DNA from: Cepaea nemoralis
Taxonomy: Eukaryota; Mollusca; Gastropoda; Stylommatophora; Helicidae
DNA length: 64,000 bases
NCBI GenBank assembly: GCA_014155875.1
Contig: JACEFZ010013490.1
Coordinates: 141,001 to 205,000, forward strand
Reading direction: 5' to 3'
Part shown: piece by piece, positions 34,018-45,425 of the stretch
Layout: every line of letters begins with the position of its first letter
How positions within the stretch are numbered: position 1 is the stretch's first letter
Position numbers and translations under genes: made by a program
The notes under the pieces: model-generated
The model's database searches: none
The model's input: only the letters and a program-made list of their open reading frames with translations
Told to the model about the DNA's origin: nothing

Positions 34018-34639
34018 TCAAAACAATGTTTTCCCGTAGTGAATTTGAATAACGAAGACACAAACAATAGATTGCACGATTTATTGCCTGGCATATTTCG
34101 CTGCATCTCGTCAGGTACATACTGCAGAACTCACACAACTTACGTGAAATTAACTAGATAAATCCTTCAAGTTGAAATATACACAATTTCGCACAGTAAT
34201 GTCGATTGTCTACCACGGTAATTTTAAGCTGACTAACATGTCTTTCTGTTTACACAATTCTGGCTTGCGTTGATAGATCATAATTGCTTCTGCAAATTTT
34301 AACAAGCGAGTATTCTGTGTTCTAAACAACACGCGAAATGCAGTCTCTCTGGACACAACATGGCGACTGGCAACAATGTGCTTGCCGATTGAAGACGCCG
34401 GGAGCTTCCGGTGTGTCGGCTCCTCGTGGCTATCATCTCCTGTGTGTTGTATCTTGTTGACCCATTGAGGTATGTGTTCTAACACCCGTTTGTTAAGCTG
34501 TCTCTCCGTTCGGCCAATGTAAACGGCCTGGCATCTACATGTGAATTGGTAAATACAATTGTTTGTGGCGTACAGAGGAACAGGCTCTTGACTGTTGTGT
34601 AGGAATGGGTACGGTTTTACATCTAATGACTGGAGTTGC
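34018..34639 (-). mobile_element. Penelope-like element, inverted partial copy
   Basis: Reverse-complement copy of the C-terminal 127 or so codons, the inter-ORF (pLTR) segment and the first ~30 codons of the next unit. It meets the forward partial copy head to head at about 34640. The C-terminal frame at 34210-34698 (minus) carries the GIY-YIG domain. An inverted partial copy beside tandem copies is the known arrangement of Penelope elements. Confidence 0.85.
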
Positions 34640-35137
34640 CTACACCAACAGTCAAAGAGCCTGTTCCTCTGTACGCCACAAACAATTGTATTTACCAATT
34701 CACATGTAGATGCCAGGCCGTTTACATTGGCCGAACGGAGAGACAGCTTAACAAACGGGTGTTAGAACACATACCTCAATGGGTCAACAAGATACAACAC
34801 ACAGGAGATGATAGCCACGAGGAGCCGACACACCGGAAGCTCCCGGCGTCTTCAATCGGCAAGCACATTGTTGCCAGTCGCCATGTTGTGTCCAGAGAGA
34901 CTGCATTTCGCGTGTTGTTTAGAACACAGAATACTCGCTTGTTAAAATTTGCAGAAGCAATTATGATCTATCAACGCAAGCCAGAATTGTGTAAACAGAA
35001 AGACATGTTAGTCAGCTTAAAATTACCGTGGTAGACAATCGACATTACTGTGCGAAATTGTGTATATTTCAACTTGAAGGATTTATCTAGTTAATTTCAC
35101 GTAAGTTGTGTGAGTTCTGCAGTATGTACCTGACGAG
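34640..35137 (+). mobile_element. Penelope-like element, forward partial copy
   Basis: Begins ACACCAACAGTCAAAGAGCC within the ORF, includes the GIY-YIG domain (to 35034) and the pLTR, and runs directly into the first full copy. Confidence 0.85.
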
Positions 35138-35170
35138 ATGCAGCGAAATATGCCAGGCAATAAATCGTGC
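35126..35170 (+). ncRNA. Hammerhead-ribozyme-like motif, copy 1
   Basis: The core CTGACGA (35130-35136), GAAA (35145-35148) and a TC cleavage dinucleotide (35165-35166) are spaced as in a minimal hammerhead. GTAC/GTGC (35126-35129, 35167-35170) can form stem I. Stem II is very short, and stem III (around TATGCCAGGCAATA) is imperfect. Penelope-like elements are known to carry such ribozymes in the pLTR. Same motif at 37731-37775, 40336-40380 and, inverted, 34074-34118. The ORF's first ATG (35138) lies inside it. Confidence 0.55.
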
Positions 35171-37639
35171 AATCTATTGTTTGTGTCTTCGTTATTCAAA
35201 TTCACTACGGGAAAACATTGTTTTGAATTTCTCAAACGTCGCCTCCCATTACCAACTGTGAAGCGATTAGATGGATTACTCAAGCTGAAGTGTAAGATAT
35301 CGCTACAGGATTGTCGATTGAGATTTCTCGAGGAATGCCTAAGGACGGGGATATTTCCTCACCGGTATTTCAGATCTCTGAGGACGGACAGAATATGTCC
35401 GACAAGAAAAAACCTGAGACGACTGACAAAAAACCAGATAGAAGAAACCCAGTCCAAGCTGGCCAACTTGAAGCGCACACACAGTTCTGCCTACTACGTC
35501 ACCCAAGAATTGAGTTTGTATGGCTACTTGAAGTTCACGAAATTCTGTACAGAAGCAGTGTACAAGGTGAAAATCGCAGAGAATGCTCGCCTCAACAAAT
35601 CACTGAGCACTGAAAAGGTAACAACGTCAGTACTAGACAACCCAGAGAAGTATGTGAGGAACTTATCGTCATACGTACTCAACAACATTGAAACAGAGGC
35701 CCTTGCATACGGATTAAAATTATGCATAAAGCCTAAACACATCAATCGTGTTGAGTCGCAAGCACAGTTTGAAATGTTGTTTGATCAAGTCTCCAAGTTA
35801 TCACCTACCTCTGCTGATTCGGTCGGGTGGCTGAAGGCCAAACTGGTAGATTTAGAACACCAGTATCGCACAACACCCTCTAAACAGACGTGTCCGCTGA
35901 CCAACGAACACCTTACTGCCTTAAAAGCGTTAAAGGCTAACAAAACCCTCGTCATACTGAAACCTGACAAAGGGAGCGGTACAGTACTGATGGACATGTC
36001 AGATTACCAGAGAAAAATGGATGTAATATTGTCAGACGAATCCAAATTCAGGATAGATCAAAAAGTAAACAAGTCGGAGGACCTGGATGCTATAATGAGG
36101 AAAGAGATCCAGTCACTTGTGAATGCGGGACTCATCAGTGAGGCCACTGCAAAAACGCTCACACCACGCGGCTCGCACACTCCTCAGATGTACGGTCTAC
36201 CCAAACTTCACAAGCCCGGCATCCCGCTAAGACCTATCCTGTCCATGGTTAACTCTGCACAACACCGAATGGCGAGATGGTTAGCCGAAATGTTAAAACC
36301 AGTACGACAGTCCTTCGATCCAAAAATACTCAGAGATACATTCCAACTGGTGGAATTATTGGATACTATGGACATAAATAACAAACACATGGCATCCATG
36401 GATATAGCCTCCCTATTCACTAACGTTCCATTAGAGGAGACAGTGAAAATAATAAGGGAACGCATTGAAGACAAACAACTAAAATTAGGCATACCAACAC
36501 CTATTCTGGAGAGGCTACTACTACTATGTACCGCCAACATCCTATTCAATTTTCAAACTAAGTCATACCGCCAAATTGACGGAGTGGCCATGGGGAGTCC
36601 TCTTGGTCCTATTCTAGCGGACATCTTCATGGCACACTTAGAAGAAAAGAGATCCTCAGACATCAACAACTTGGCCTTTTACCGGCGTTATGTGGACGAT
36701 ATACTAATCATCACCACAGACGAGCTACAAGCAACATCGTTTCAGGCCACAATGAACAAGACGCATAAAAACATCTCTCTATCTATGGAACACGAACACA
36801 ACGAAGCGTTACCGTTCCTAGATATTCTAATGAGACGTAGAGCAGACGGCACAATTCAAAGATCGGTGTATCGCAAAGAAACATGGACTGGCCAATACCT
36901 AAATTTTCAGAGCTTCACACCTGTCCAGTACAAACGGGGCTTAGTACGGACCTTGTTTGACCGTGCTAGAAAGATATGCACCCAGGACACACTGACAGAG
37001 GAATTTGAAACTCTGAAGAATGTCTTAAACCTGAATGGGTACTCCACAGGATTTATAAAGCGCCATTGCCAACAGCCCAAACCCAAAGCAGACGTAACTA
37101 CAGTCCCTAAACTCAAGGTATTCATCCAGCTAACCTTTCGAGGGGATGACGTAATGCAACGTCTACAAGACCGGCTTACTACAGCAGTAGGTCAAACATT
37201 CTGTGCGGCAACTCCAGTCATTAGATGTAAAACCGTACCCATTCCTACACCAACAGTCAAAGAGCCTGTTCCTCTGTACGCCACAAACAATTGTATTTAC
37301 CAATTCACATGTAGATGCCAGGCCGTTTACATTGGCCGAACGGAGAGACAGCTTAACAAACGGGTGTTAGAACACATACCTCAATGGGTCAACAAGATAC
37401 AACACACAGGAGATGATAGCCACGAGGAGCCGACACACCGGAAGCTCCCGGCGTCTTCAATCGGCAAGCACATTGTTGCCAGTCGCCATGTTGTGTCCAG
37501 AGAGACTGCATTTCGCGTGTTGTTTAGAACACAGAATACTCGCTTGTTAAAATTTGCAGAAGCAATTATGATCTATCAACGCAAGCCAGAATTGTGTAAA
37601 CAGAAAGACATGTTAGTCAGCTTAAAATTACCGTGGTAG
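35138..37639 (+). CDS. Penelope-like RT / GIY-YIG protein, copy 1
   Basis: An intact 833-aa ORF. A Penelope-type N-terminal region precedes TLVILKPDKGSGTVLMDMSD (about residue 270) and GLPKLHKPGIPLRPILS. RT motif A is SMDIASLFTNVPLEET (catalytic Asp about 422), motif B is GVAMGSPLGPILADIF, and motif C is YVDD at 518-521. A C-terminal GIY-YIG endonuclease starts near residue 719: CIYQFTCRC, then VYIGRTERQLNKRVLEH. The CxxxxxCxC spacing and GIY-YIG architecture mark the Penelope/Poseidon branch, distinct from EN-minus Athena types. The protein primes reverse transcription at a nick made by its own endonuclease (family knowledge). The first ATG overlaps the ribozyme motif, so a downstream start is possible. 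Its translation is identical to the next copy. Confidence 0.93.
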   Translation: MQRNMPGNKSCNLLFVSSLFKFTTGKHCFEFLKRRLPLPTVKRLDGLLKLKCKISLQDCRLRFLEECLRTGIFPHRYFRSLRTDRICPTRKNLRRLTKNQIEETQSKLANLKRTHSSAYYVTQELSLYGYLKFTKFCTEAVYKVKIAENARLNKSLSTEKVTTSVLDNPEKYVRNLSSYVLNNIETEALAYGLKLCIKPKHINRVESQAQFEMLFDQVSKLSPTSADSVGWLKAKLVDLEHQYRTTPSKQTCPLTNEHLTALKALKANKTLVILKPDKGSGTVLMDMSDYQRKMDVILSDESKFRIDQKVNKSEDLDAIMRKEIQSLVNAGLISEATAKTLTPRGSHTPQMYGLPKLHKPGIPLRPILSMVNSAQHRMARWLAEMLKPVRQSFDPKILRDTFQLVELLDTMDINNKHMASMDIASLFTNVPLEETVKIIRERIEDKQLKLGIPTPILERLLLLCTANILFNFQTKSYRQIDGVAMGSPLGPILADIFMAHLEEKRSSDINNLAFYRRYVDDILIITTDELQATSFQATMNKTHKNISLSMEHEHNEALPFLDILMRRRADGTIQRSVYRKETWTGQYLNFQSFTPVQYKRGLVRTLFDRARKICTQDTLTEEFETLKNVLNLNGYSTGFIKRHCQQPKPKADVTTVPKLKVFIQLTFRGDDVMQRLQDRLTTAVGQTFCAATPVIRCKTVPIPTPTVKEPVPLYATNNCIYQFTCRCQAVYIGRTERQLNKRVLEHIPQWVNKIQHTGDDSHEEPTHRKLPASSIGKHIVASRHVVSRETAFRVLFRTQNTRLLKFAEAIMIYQRKPELCKQKDMLVSLKLPW

Positions 37640-37742
37640 ACAATCGACATTACTGTGCGAAATTGTGTATATTTCAACTTGAAGGATTTATCTAGTTAAT
37701 TTCACGTAAGTTGTGTGAGTTCTGCAGTATGTACCTGACGAG
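37640..37742 (+). repeat. Penelope pLTR junction between full copies
   Basis: The 103-bp inter-ORF segment repeats with a period of 2605 bp. It contains the upstream part of the hammerhead-like motif at 37731-37775 and acts as the shared 3'/5' UTR of adjacent copies. Confidence 0.85.
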
Positions 37743-37775
37743 ATGCAGCGAAATATGCCAGGCAATAAATCGTGC
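37731..37775 (+). ncRNA. Hammerhead-ribozyme-like motif, copy 2
   Basis: Identical to 35126-35170, exactly 2605 bp downstream. Confidence 0.55.
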
Positions 37776-40244
37776 AATCTATTGTTTGTGTCTTCGTTAT
37801 TCAAATTCACTACGGGAAAACATTGTTTTGAATTTCTCAAACGTCGCCTCCCATTACCAACTGTGAAGCGATTAGATGGATTACTCAAGCTGAAGTGTAA
37901 GATATCGCTACAGGATTGTCGATTGAGATTTCTCGAGGAATGCCTAAGGACGGGGATATTTCCTCACCGGTATTTCAGATCTCTGAGGACGGACAGAATA
38001 TGTCCGACAAGAAAAAACCTGAGACGACTGACAAAAAACCAGATAGAAGAAACCCAGTCCAAGCTGGCCAACTTGAAGCGCACACACAGTTCTGCCTACT
38101 ACGTCACCCAAGAATTGAGTTTGTATGGCTACTTGAAGTTCACGAAATTCTGTACAGAAGCAGTGTACAAGGTGAAAATCGCAGAGAATGCTCGCCTCAA
38201 CAAATCACTGAGCACTGAAAAGGTAACAACGTCAGTACTAGACAACCCAGAGAAGTATGTGAGGAACTTATCGTCATACGTACTCAACAACATTGAAACA
38301 GAGGCCCTTGCATACGGATTAAAATTATGCATAAAGCCTAAACACATCAATCGTGTTGAGTCGCAAGCACAGTTTGAAATGTTGTTTGATCAAGTCTCCA
38401 AGTTATCACCTACCTCTGCTGATTCGGTCGGGTGGCTGAAGGCCAAACTGGTAGATTTAGAACACCAGTATCGCACAACACCCTCTAAACAGACGTGTCC
38501 GCTGACCAACGAACACCTTACTGCCTTAAAAGCGTTAAAGGCTAACAAAACCCTCGTCATACTGAAACCTGACAAAGGGAGCGGTACAGTACTGATGGAC
38601 ATGTCAGATTACCAGAGAAAAATGGATGTAATATTGTCAGACGAATCCAAATTCAGGATAGATCAAAAAGTAAACAAGTCGGAGGACCTGGATGCTATAA
38701 TGAGGAAAGAGATCCAGTCACTTGTGAATGCGGGACTCATCAGTGAGGCCACTGCAAAAACGCTCACACCACGCGGCTCGCACACTCCTCAGATGTACGG
38801 TCTACCCAAACTTCACAAGCCCGGCATCCCGCTAAGACCTATCCTGTCCATGGTTAACTCTGCACAACACCGAATGGCGAGATGGTTAGCCGAAATGTTA
38901 AAACCAGTACGACAGTCCTTCGATCCAAAAATACTCAGAGATACATTCCAACTGGTGGAATTATTGGATACTATGGACATAAATAACAAACACATGGCAT
39001 CCATGGATATAGCCTCCCTATTCACTAACGTTCCATTAGAGGAGACAGTGAAAATAATAAGGGAACGCATTGAAGACAAACAACTAAAATTAGGCATACC
39101 AACACCTATTCTGGAGAGGCTACTACTACTATGTACCGCCAACATCCTATTCAATTTTCAAACTAAGTCATACCGCCAAATTGACGGAGTGGCCATGGGG
39201 AGTCCTCTTGGTCCTATTCTAGCGGACATCTTCATGGCACACTTAGAAGAAAAGAGATCCTCAGACATCAACAACTTGGCCTTTTACCGGCGTTATGTGG
39301 ACGATATACTAATCATCACCACAGACGAGCTACAAGCAACATCGTTTCAGGCCACAATGAACAAGACGCATAAAAACATCTCTCTATCTATGGAACACGA
39401 ACACAACGAAGCGTTACCGTTCCTAGATATTCTAATGAGACGTAGAGCAGACGGCACAATTCAAAGATCGGTGTATCGCAAAGAAACATGGACTGGCCAA
39501 TACCTAAATTTTCAGAGCTTCACACCTGTCCAGTACAAACGGGGCTTAGTACGGACCTTGTTTGACCGTGCTAGAAAGATATGCACCCAGGACACACTGA
39601 CAGAGGAATTTGAAACTCTGAAGAATGTCTTAAACCTGAATGGGTACTCCACAGGATTTATAAAGCGCCATTGCCAACAGCCCAAACCCAAAGCAGACGT
39701 AACTACAGTCCCTAAACTCAAGGTATTCATCCAGCTAACCTTTCGAGGGGATGACGTAATGCAACGTCTACAAGACCGGCTTACTACAGCAGTAGGTCAA
39801 ACATTCTGTGCGGCAACTCCAGTCATTAGATGTAAAACCGTACCCATTCCTACACCAACAGTCAAAGAGCCTGTTCCTCTGTACGCCACAAACAATTGTA
39901 TTTACCAATTCACATGTAGATGCCAGGCCGTTTACATTGGCCGAACGGAGAGACAGCTTAACAAACGGGTGTTAGAACACATACCTCAATGGGTCAACAA
40001 GATACAACACACAGGAGATGATAGCCACGAGGAGCCGACACACCGGAAGCTCCCGGCGTCTTCAATCGGCAAGCACATTGTTGCCAGTCGCCATGTTGTG
40101 TCCAGAGAGACTGCATTTCGCGTGTTGTTTAGAACACAGAATACTCGCTTGTTAAAATTTGCAGAAGCAATTATGATCTATCAACGCAAGCCAGAATTGT
40201 GTAAACAGAAAGACATGTTAGTCAGCTTAAAATTACCGTGGTAG
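37743..40244 (+). CDS. Penelope-like RT / GIY-YIG protein, copy 2
   Basis: Tandem 833-aa ORF whose translation is the same as that at 35138-37639. It has the same motifs: RT motif A Asp about 422, YVDD 518-521, GIY-YIG from about 719. Absence of coding change between copies means the array is very young or recently homogenised, or that the assembler duplicated one unit. Flanked by pLTRs on both sides, so it has a complete unit on either side. Confidence 0.93.
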   Translation: MQRNMPGNKSCNLLFVSSLFKFTTGKHCFEFLKRRLPLPTVKRLDGLLKLKCKISLQDCRLRFLEECLRTGIFPHRYFRSLRTDRICPTRKNLRRLTKNQIEETQSKLANLKRTHSSAYYVTQELSLYGYLKFTKFCTEAVYKVKIAENARLNKSLSTEKVTTSVLDNPEKYVRNLSSYVLNNIETEALAYGLKLCIKPKHINRVESQAQFEMLFDQVSKLSPTSADSVGWLKAKLVDLEHQYRTTPSKQTCPLTNEHLTALKALKANKTLVILKPDKGSGTVLMDMSDYQRKMDVILSDESKFRIDQKVNKSEDLDAIMRKEIQSLVNAGLISEATAKTLTPRGSHTPQMYGLPKLHKPGIPLRPILSMVNSAQHRMARWLAEMLKPVRQSFDPKILRDTFQLVELLDTMDINNKHMASMDIASLFTNVPLEETVKIIRERIEDKQLKLGIPTPILERLLLLCTANILFNFQTKSYRQIDGVAMGSPLGPILADIFMAHLEEKRSSDINNLAFYRRYVDDILIITTDELQATSFQATMNKTHKNISLSMEHEHNEALPFLDILMRRRADGTIQRSVYRKETWTGQYLNFQSFTPVQYKRGLVRTLFDRARKICTQDTLTEEFETLKNVLNLNGYSTGFIKRHCQQPKPKADVTTVPKLKVFIQLTFRGDDVMQRLQDRLTTAVGQTFCAATPVIRCKTVPIPTPTVKEPVPLYATNNCIYQFTCRCQAVYIGRTERQLNKRVLEHIPQWVNKIQHTGDDSHEEPTHRKLPASSIGKHIVASRHVVSRETAFRVLFRTQNTRLLKFAEAIMIYQRKPELCKQKDMLVSLKLPW

Positions 40245-40411
40245 ACAATCGACATTACTGTGCGAAATTGTGTATATTTCAACTTGAAGGATTTATCTAG
40301 TTAATTTCACGTAAGTTGTGTGAGTTCTGCAGTATGTACCTGACGAGATGCAGCGAAATATGCCAGGCAATAAATCGTGCAATCTATTGTTTGTGTCTTC
40401 GTTATTCAAAA
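40245..40411 (+). mobile_element. Penelope terminal pLTR and start of a third copy
   Basis: Matches the inter-ORF segment and the first ~23 codons of the ORF, then stops at GTTATTCAAA next to the right target duplication. Contains the fourth ribozyme-like motif (40336-40380). Confidence 0.85.
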
Positions 40412-40423
40412 TCAACATGTTAT
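40412..40423. repeat. Target-site duplication of the Penelope array, right
   Basis: TCAACATGTTAT, identical to 34006-34017. Confidence 0.85.
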
Positions 40424-41042
40424 GTAAAAGCTAGTTATGCGGTAGCCATGATACTAGCAAACAAAGCCGCAGCCATATTCAGATGGTGAAATGGGTAAGG
40501 AATGTTTGGAGAGAGTCGTTGAAATGTTGTGACCAGAAAAGAAGGATTTCTCAAAAAAATAAGTCTGTTTCGTCAGACTATTACTAGGCGGTTGGACGAC
40601 ATTGGAAAACATATTGAAGATAATTTGAAAAGTCGAGCATCCGTGTTTATATGTAATGCTCTAGCATTGGATGAAAGCACAGATATGGCAGATACTGCCC
40701 AGCTGGCAATTTTTATCAGGGGTGTTGATGTCCATTTAAAAAAGACAGAAGAATTAGCGGCACTGTATCCACTTAAGGACACTACTAAGTCACGAGATGT
40801 GTTGGAAGTAGTTACATCGACATTGAATCGCTTTTCGTTACAACTTAACAACTTATCGGGCTTAAAAACGGATGGTGCTCCAGCAATGTTTGGGAAACAC
40901 GAAAGTTTTGTAAAATTGATTGAAAATGAGGTCTCCAAAGTCGGTAATACTTCAATGCTAAATTTTCATTGCATTATTCATCGGTAGAATTTATGTTCGA
41001 AGTCCCTCAAAATGGACCATGTCATGAAAGTGGTCATAAAAA
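40424..41042 (+). pseudogene. hAT transposase, middle fragment
   Basis: Resumes the interrupted frame (VKASYAVAMILANKAAAIF). After stops, the frame at 40529-40987 has SLFRQTITRRLDDIGKHIED and ALALDESTDMADTAQLAIFI plus RGVDVHL. LKTDGAPAMFGK and NFHCIIHR follow, then, past a TAG, NLCSKSLKMDHVMKVVIK. These are catalytic-domain landmarks of GTF2IRD2/ZBED-like hAT transposases (DESTDxxDTAQLxIFIRG, TDGAPAM, HCIIHQ.LC.K). The sequence breaks off at about 41042 where a retroposon begins. Confidence 0.8.
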
Positions 41043-42452
41043 CAGAGGGATAAGAGGGATTCCCGGATGAGAGAGCCTAGCCGTTACTCGTCCTCTGCTG
41101 CATGGAGGTAAGGTGGTGAGCCGGCAGTACATGTAGCCTACCTCGAGAGCGCTACTAAAGGTGGAAAAGCGTCCCAATTGCAAGTAGCGGTTACAATGCA
41201 AGTATGTACTACAGCCAACTGAGTGAGCGTAGACAAAGTTGGAAAAACTTCTCATAAACACGAAATGGAACGCTTAGCTAGCGAATCCATTACTTGAAAG
41301 TCCGAAGTGAAAAACTGCAGAGTGAATGTCAACTGCAGACTAAGGTAGAAAAACGTCTCAGTTGCACGAAATGGAACGCATGGATAGCGAATGAATTACG
41401 TGGAATTCTGAAGCGAAAGCTTGCTGAGTGAATGTCGTCTGCAGACTGACCGTTACTGGTCTGTGCGGGGAGCGGCCAGGGGCGAACGAAATGCCCAACA
41501 CATGGAAGTGAGGAATTAAAGCAGCCATGAGCAGGACGTGACGATTCATAGGGTGAGCCCAGTCTGAGAGCACTATGTGCCGGCTCTGCAATTATGGAAG
41601 CCTCCTTGGAAAGTGGGGAATACCCGTGGACTGTCCCTGCATTCCATTGAGGACTGACTGCAAAGTCATTAGCCCTTCTAACTTGACCAGCAGAGATGTG
41701 GACGACACCACAACAAAATGTCCCTCGAAACATTCAGGAAGGTCCAACCTGATTAAAACATGCCCGCAGAAGTCGGGCGTGCCGGTCTAATGGTGCAAAT
41801 AAATTTGCCCAATGCATAAACGTCCGAGTGAAATGTCCCTCGTGCCCGGAACAAGTCTGACTATCATGTATTTTGGCCGGAACAGCTCTGACGATCTAGT
41901 TTTCCCGGCACAGCATCCGTACACGTCCGAACCGAAAGCTCGCTGAGTGGAAGTCGACTGCAGACTGACCGTTCCTGATTTGTGCGGGGCGAATGAAATG
42001 CTCAATACATGGAAGTGAGGAATTAAAGCCATGTGCAGGACGTGGCGATTCCTAAGGTGAGCCCAGCACCAGAACGCTATGTGCCGGCTCTGCAATTATG
42101 GAAGCCACCCTGGATGGCAGTAAATGCCATGGACCGCTCCTGCCTTCCCTTGCTGGCTGACCGTGAAGTACTCGACTGTTCTAACATGATCAGCTGGGAT
42201 GTGGACGGCACCACAACAGTGAGAGTCCCCCAGGATTGCTAACCTGAATAAAAAATGCACGCTAAAGTCGGATGTGTTGGCCTAAGGGTCTCGGCCCAAC
42301 GGTACCTAACTTAGACACACCGGAATTACATCTGAGAAAACACTCCGGATAAACGAAGAAGAAGAAGAAGAAGAAGAAGAAGAAGAAGAAGAAGAAGAAG
42401 AAGAAGAAGAAGAAGAAGAAGAAGAAGAAGAAGAAGAAGAAGAAGAAGAAGA
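41043..42452 (+). mobile_element. Unclassified retroposon with internal duplication and (GAA)n tail
   Basis: Non-coding. It contains two diverged copies of a ~350-bp module (about 41400-41790 and 41925-42290). Both have GCTGAGTGAATGTC-like sequence, CATGGAAGTGAGGAATTAAA, CTATGTGCCGGCTCTGCAAT and GATGTGGACGRCACCACAAC. It ends CACTCCGGATAAAC and a long (GAA)n at 42356-42452. The orientation and tail suggest a LINE 3' UTR or SINE-like retroposon. It interrupts the hAT gene. Its tail is itself split by the next LINE. Confidence 0.55.
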
Positions 42453-42639
42453 AATCAAATCAAATCAAATCAAATCAACTTTATTAGGGTCACAAATTGG
42501 GCGCGCAGGCCCGTCTTACATTCGGCCCTTCCAATCACTCGTCTTTCGTTCATCAAGAGCATTATACATTTGCATAGGAAGAAAAATAAACATTGTGAAA
42601 TGAATGTTGTAAACATAAACAAGGCTAATTACCATGGTA

Positions 42640-44330
42640 TGAAGCCCATCTCCCACCTATCCATACATCACCCCACCCACACAACACCCCCACCTACCCA
42701 CACACATGCGCACCAAGGGACACATACACACCCCCACCTACCGACACACACGCACACCAAGGGACACATACATACCCCACCAACCGACCCATCCCCCTCC
42801 CGCACATCCCCCACCCACACACACTGCCCTCACCTGATCCCCCAACCAAAACACACTCGCCACCCACAAACATTCCCCCACCAACCCACACATCCCACGC
42901 CCATCCACATTCTACCCCACACATCCTCTCCCCACCCAACACCTCAAACCACCCTTCCCCCAGCCACATCTCCATCGACAACATATTCCCCACCAACCCA
43001 CACATCGCACATCCACTCACACATCCCCAAACCATACACACACATCCCCACCAACTGACATGTCCCTACCCCCCCCCCCCCCACACACACACATCTCCCT
43101 AACCACCCATACATCCCCAATCCACTCACACACACACCACCACCCACACATACAACTTCCACCCACCCACACATGCCTTAACCTAATCCCCCACCACACA
43201 ATCCCCCACCCGCACATCACATACACCCCCTACCACGCACTATTCCCAACCCACGCACCACACACACACATATCCCTCACCAACACATCCCCACTTACAC
43301 ACCACACACATATCCCCCACCCAGATACCACAAAATAATCCCACCCACACCCACACAGATACCCTTACCCATCCACCCCACATACCCCCACTCACACACC
43401 ACAAAAATCCCCCACCCACACACACATACCTCACCCACACAATATCACCAACCAACACACCACACACCTCTCCCCACCCACACACACATTCCCTACCCGT
43501 CCACCAACACACACTCACTCACACATCCTCCACTACGCACCCACACACCCCCACCAACCCACTCCCAACCAAACATCTCTCGATCACAATACCCCTACCC
43601 CCACACACATCCTCCACCCACTCACACATCCCACCCCGACACATACAACTCCCTCACCCACCTACACATCCCTAAGCCACTCACACACCCCCACCCACAC
43701 ATTCCCCATCCACATACACACATCTCCCACCCACACTCCCCCACATACTTCCCCCAACCACCACAATCCCCTGCTCACCCACACATATACCCCACCCATA
43801 CGCACATTCCCCACACCCATCACACACATCCCCCACACCACACACTATCCTCCACCCATACCACCACAAACATACCCTCCACCCACACATCATTCACACA
43901 TCCCCCACCAACACACTGCACACATATCTCAAACCCACACACCATACACTTCTCCCCACCCGCCCTTCCATCCCAAATCCACCCAACACAATCCCCTACC
44001 CACACAACCCCGCCTCCCACACATACTTCCTCAAACCATCCACACATCTCCACCCACATAAACACACATCCCCTGCATCCGTCCCATACACATATCCTCC
44101 ACCCATACACACATCCCCCACACCCATTCCAACACCCGTACTTTCACCCCCACACATCCATCCACACATCCCACCAACACCCACAAATACCACTACCCAC
44201 CAAAACCCACACACCCCAACCCATCTAAATGCATACCCCCACCCACACACCCCCCACCCACACATATCCCCACACTCACACACATCCCCACATACACTCA
44301 CACTTCCTCACATCTAGACACATACAAAAA
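42640..44330. repeat. CA-rich (CCCACACAC) low-complexity tract in the LINE 3' UTR
   Basis: About 1.7 kb of CCCACCCACACA-type degenerate minisatellite. The glycine/cysteine/tryptophan/valine frames on the minus strand are artefacts. Confidence 0.9.
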
Positions 44331-44479
44331 GTCTCACGTTAGTATTGAAACTAGTATGAACAAACTCCCACACTTTACTCACACACATACACTGACACTT
44401 GTCATGAGCAGTCTCATAAAAATGTTAAACATGGAGAAAAATGTGTACATAAAATGTATGTGACGTAAAAATAGTGATG

Positions 44480-44573
<94 letters not shown>

Positions 44574-44946
44574 ACACATTCACTCTCACGCTCACACATT
44601 CACTCTTCCGCTCATTCATTCACTCTCACGCATTCACTCTCCCGCTCATTCACTCTCACGCTCACTCATTCACTCTCCCGCTCACTCATTCACTTTCCCG
44701 TTCACTCATTTACTCTCCCGCTCACTCATTCACTCTCCCGCTCACTCATTCACTCTCACGCTCACTCGTTCTGTCTCTCATTCACACTCACTGACTCACT
44801 CACTCAAACTACAGTAATGAACATGAGTTAATATTATGCATAATAAAATCAAATGGTATTTAACTGATAATATGACAGATGAGAATACACAAACATATGG
44901 ATTCGCGTGTTACATAACATGCGTGTTACATGACATGCATCTGCTC

Positions 44947-45007
<61 letters not shown>

Positions 45008-45328
45008 CTTTCATATACACACACACACACGCATGCGCGCGCTCACACACACACACACATTAACACATCAACTCTCCCACTGTCTCACTCTCTAACACAC
45101 AATCCTTCACACACACACTCACTCTCTCAATCACACTCTCTCACACATACACATACACATGAACGCATGCACGCACGCATACACTCCCTCACTCACTCTC
45201 ACACATACACGTACGAATGCATGCACTGACACATTCCCCCACCATTTCTCGCTCAATCACTCTCTCCACACACACACGCATGCACGTGCGCACACACGCA
45301 TTCACTCTCTCCCTCTCACTGACACCCA

Positions 45329-45422
<94 letters not shown>

Positions 45423-45425
45423 CCC
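44480..45425. repeat. CT, CA and CTCACTCATTCA microsatellite cluster
   Basis: (CT)n at 44480-44552, 44949-45001 and 45332-45420. (CA)n at 44553-44575. A ~20-bp CGCTCACTCATTCACTCTCC repeat lies at 44580-44790. Confidence 0.9.

Noticed and set aside
35083..39730. Antisense and +2 frames inside the Penelope ORFs (66-113 codons)
   Set aside because: Shadows of the 833-codon ORF, repeated identically in both copies.
42694..44301. Cysteine/tryptophan/valine-rich minus-strand frames
   Set aside because: Artefacts of the CCCACACA tract.
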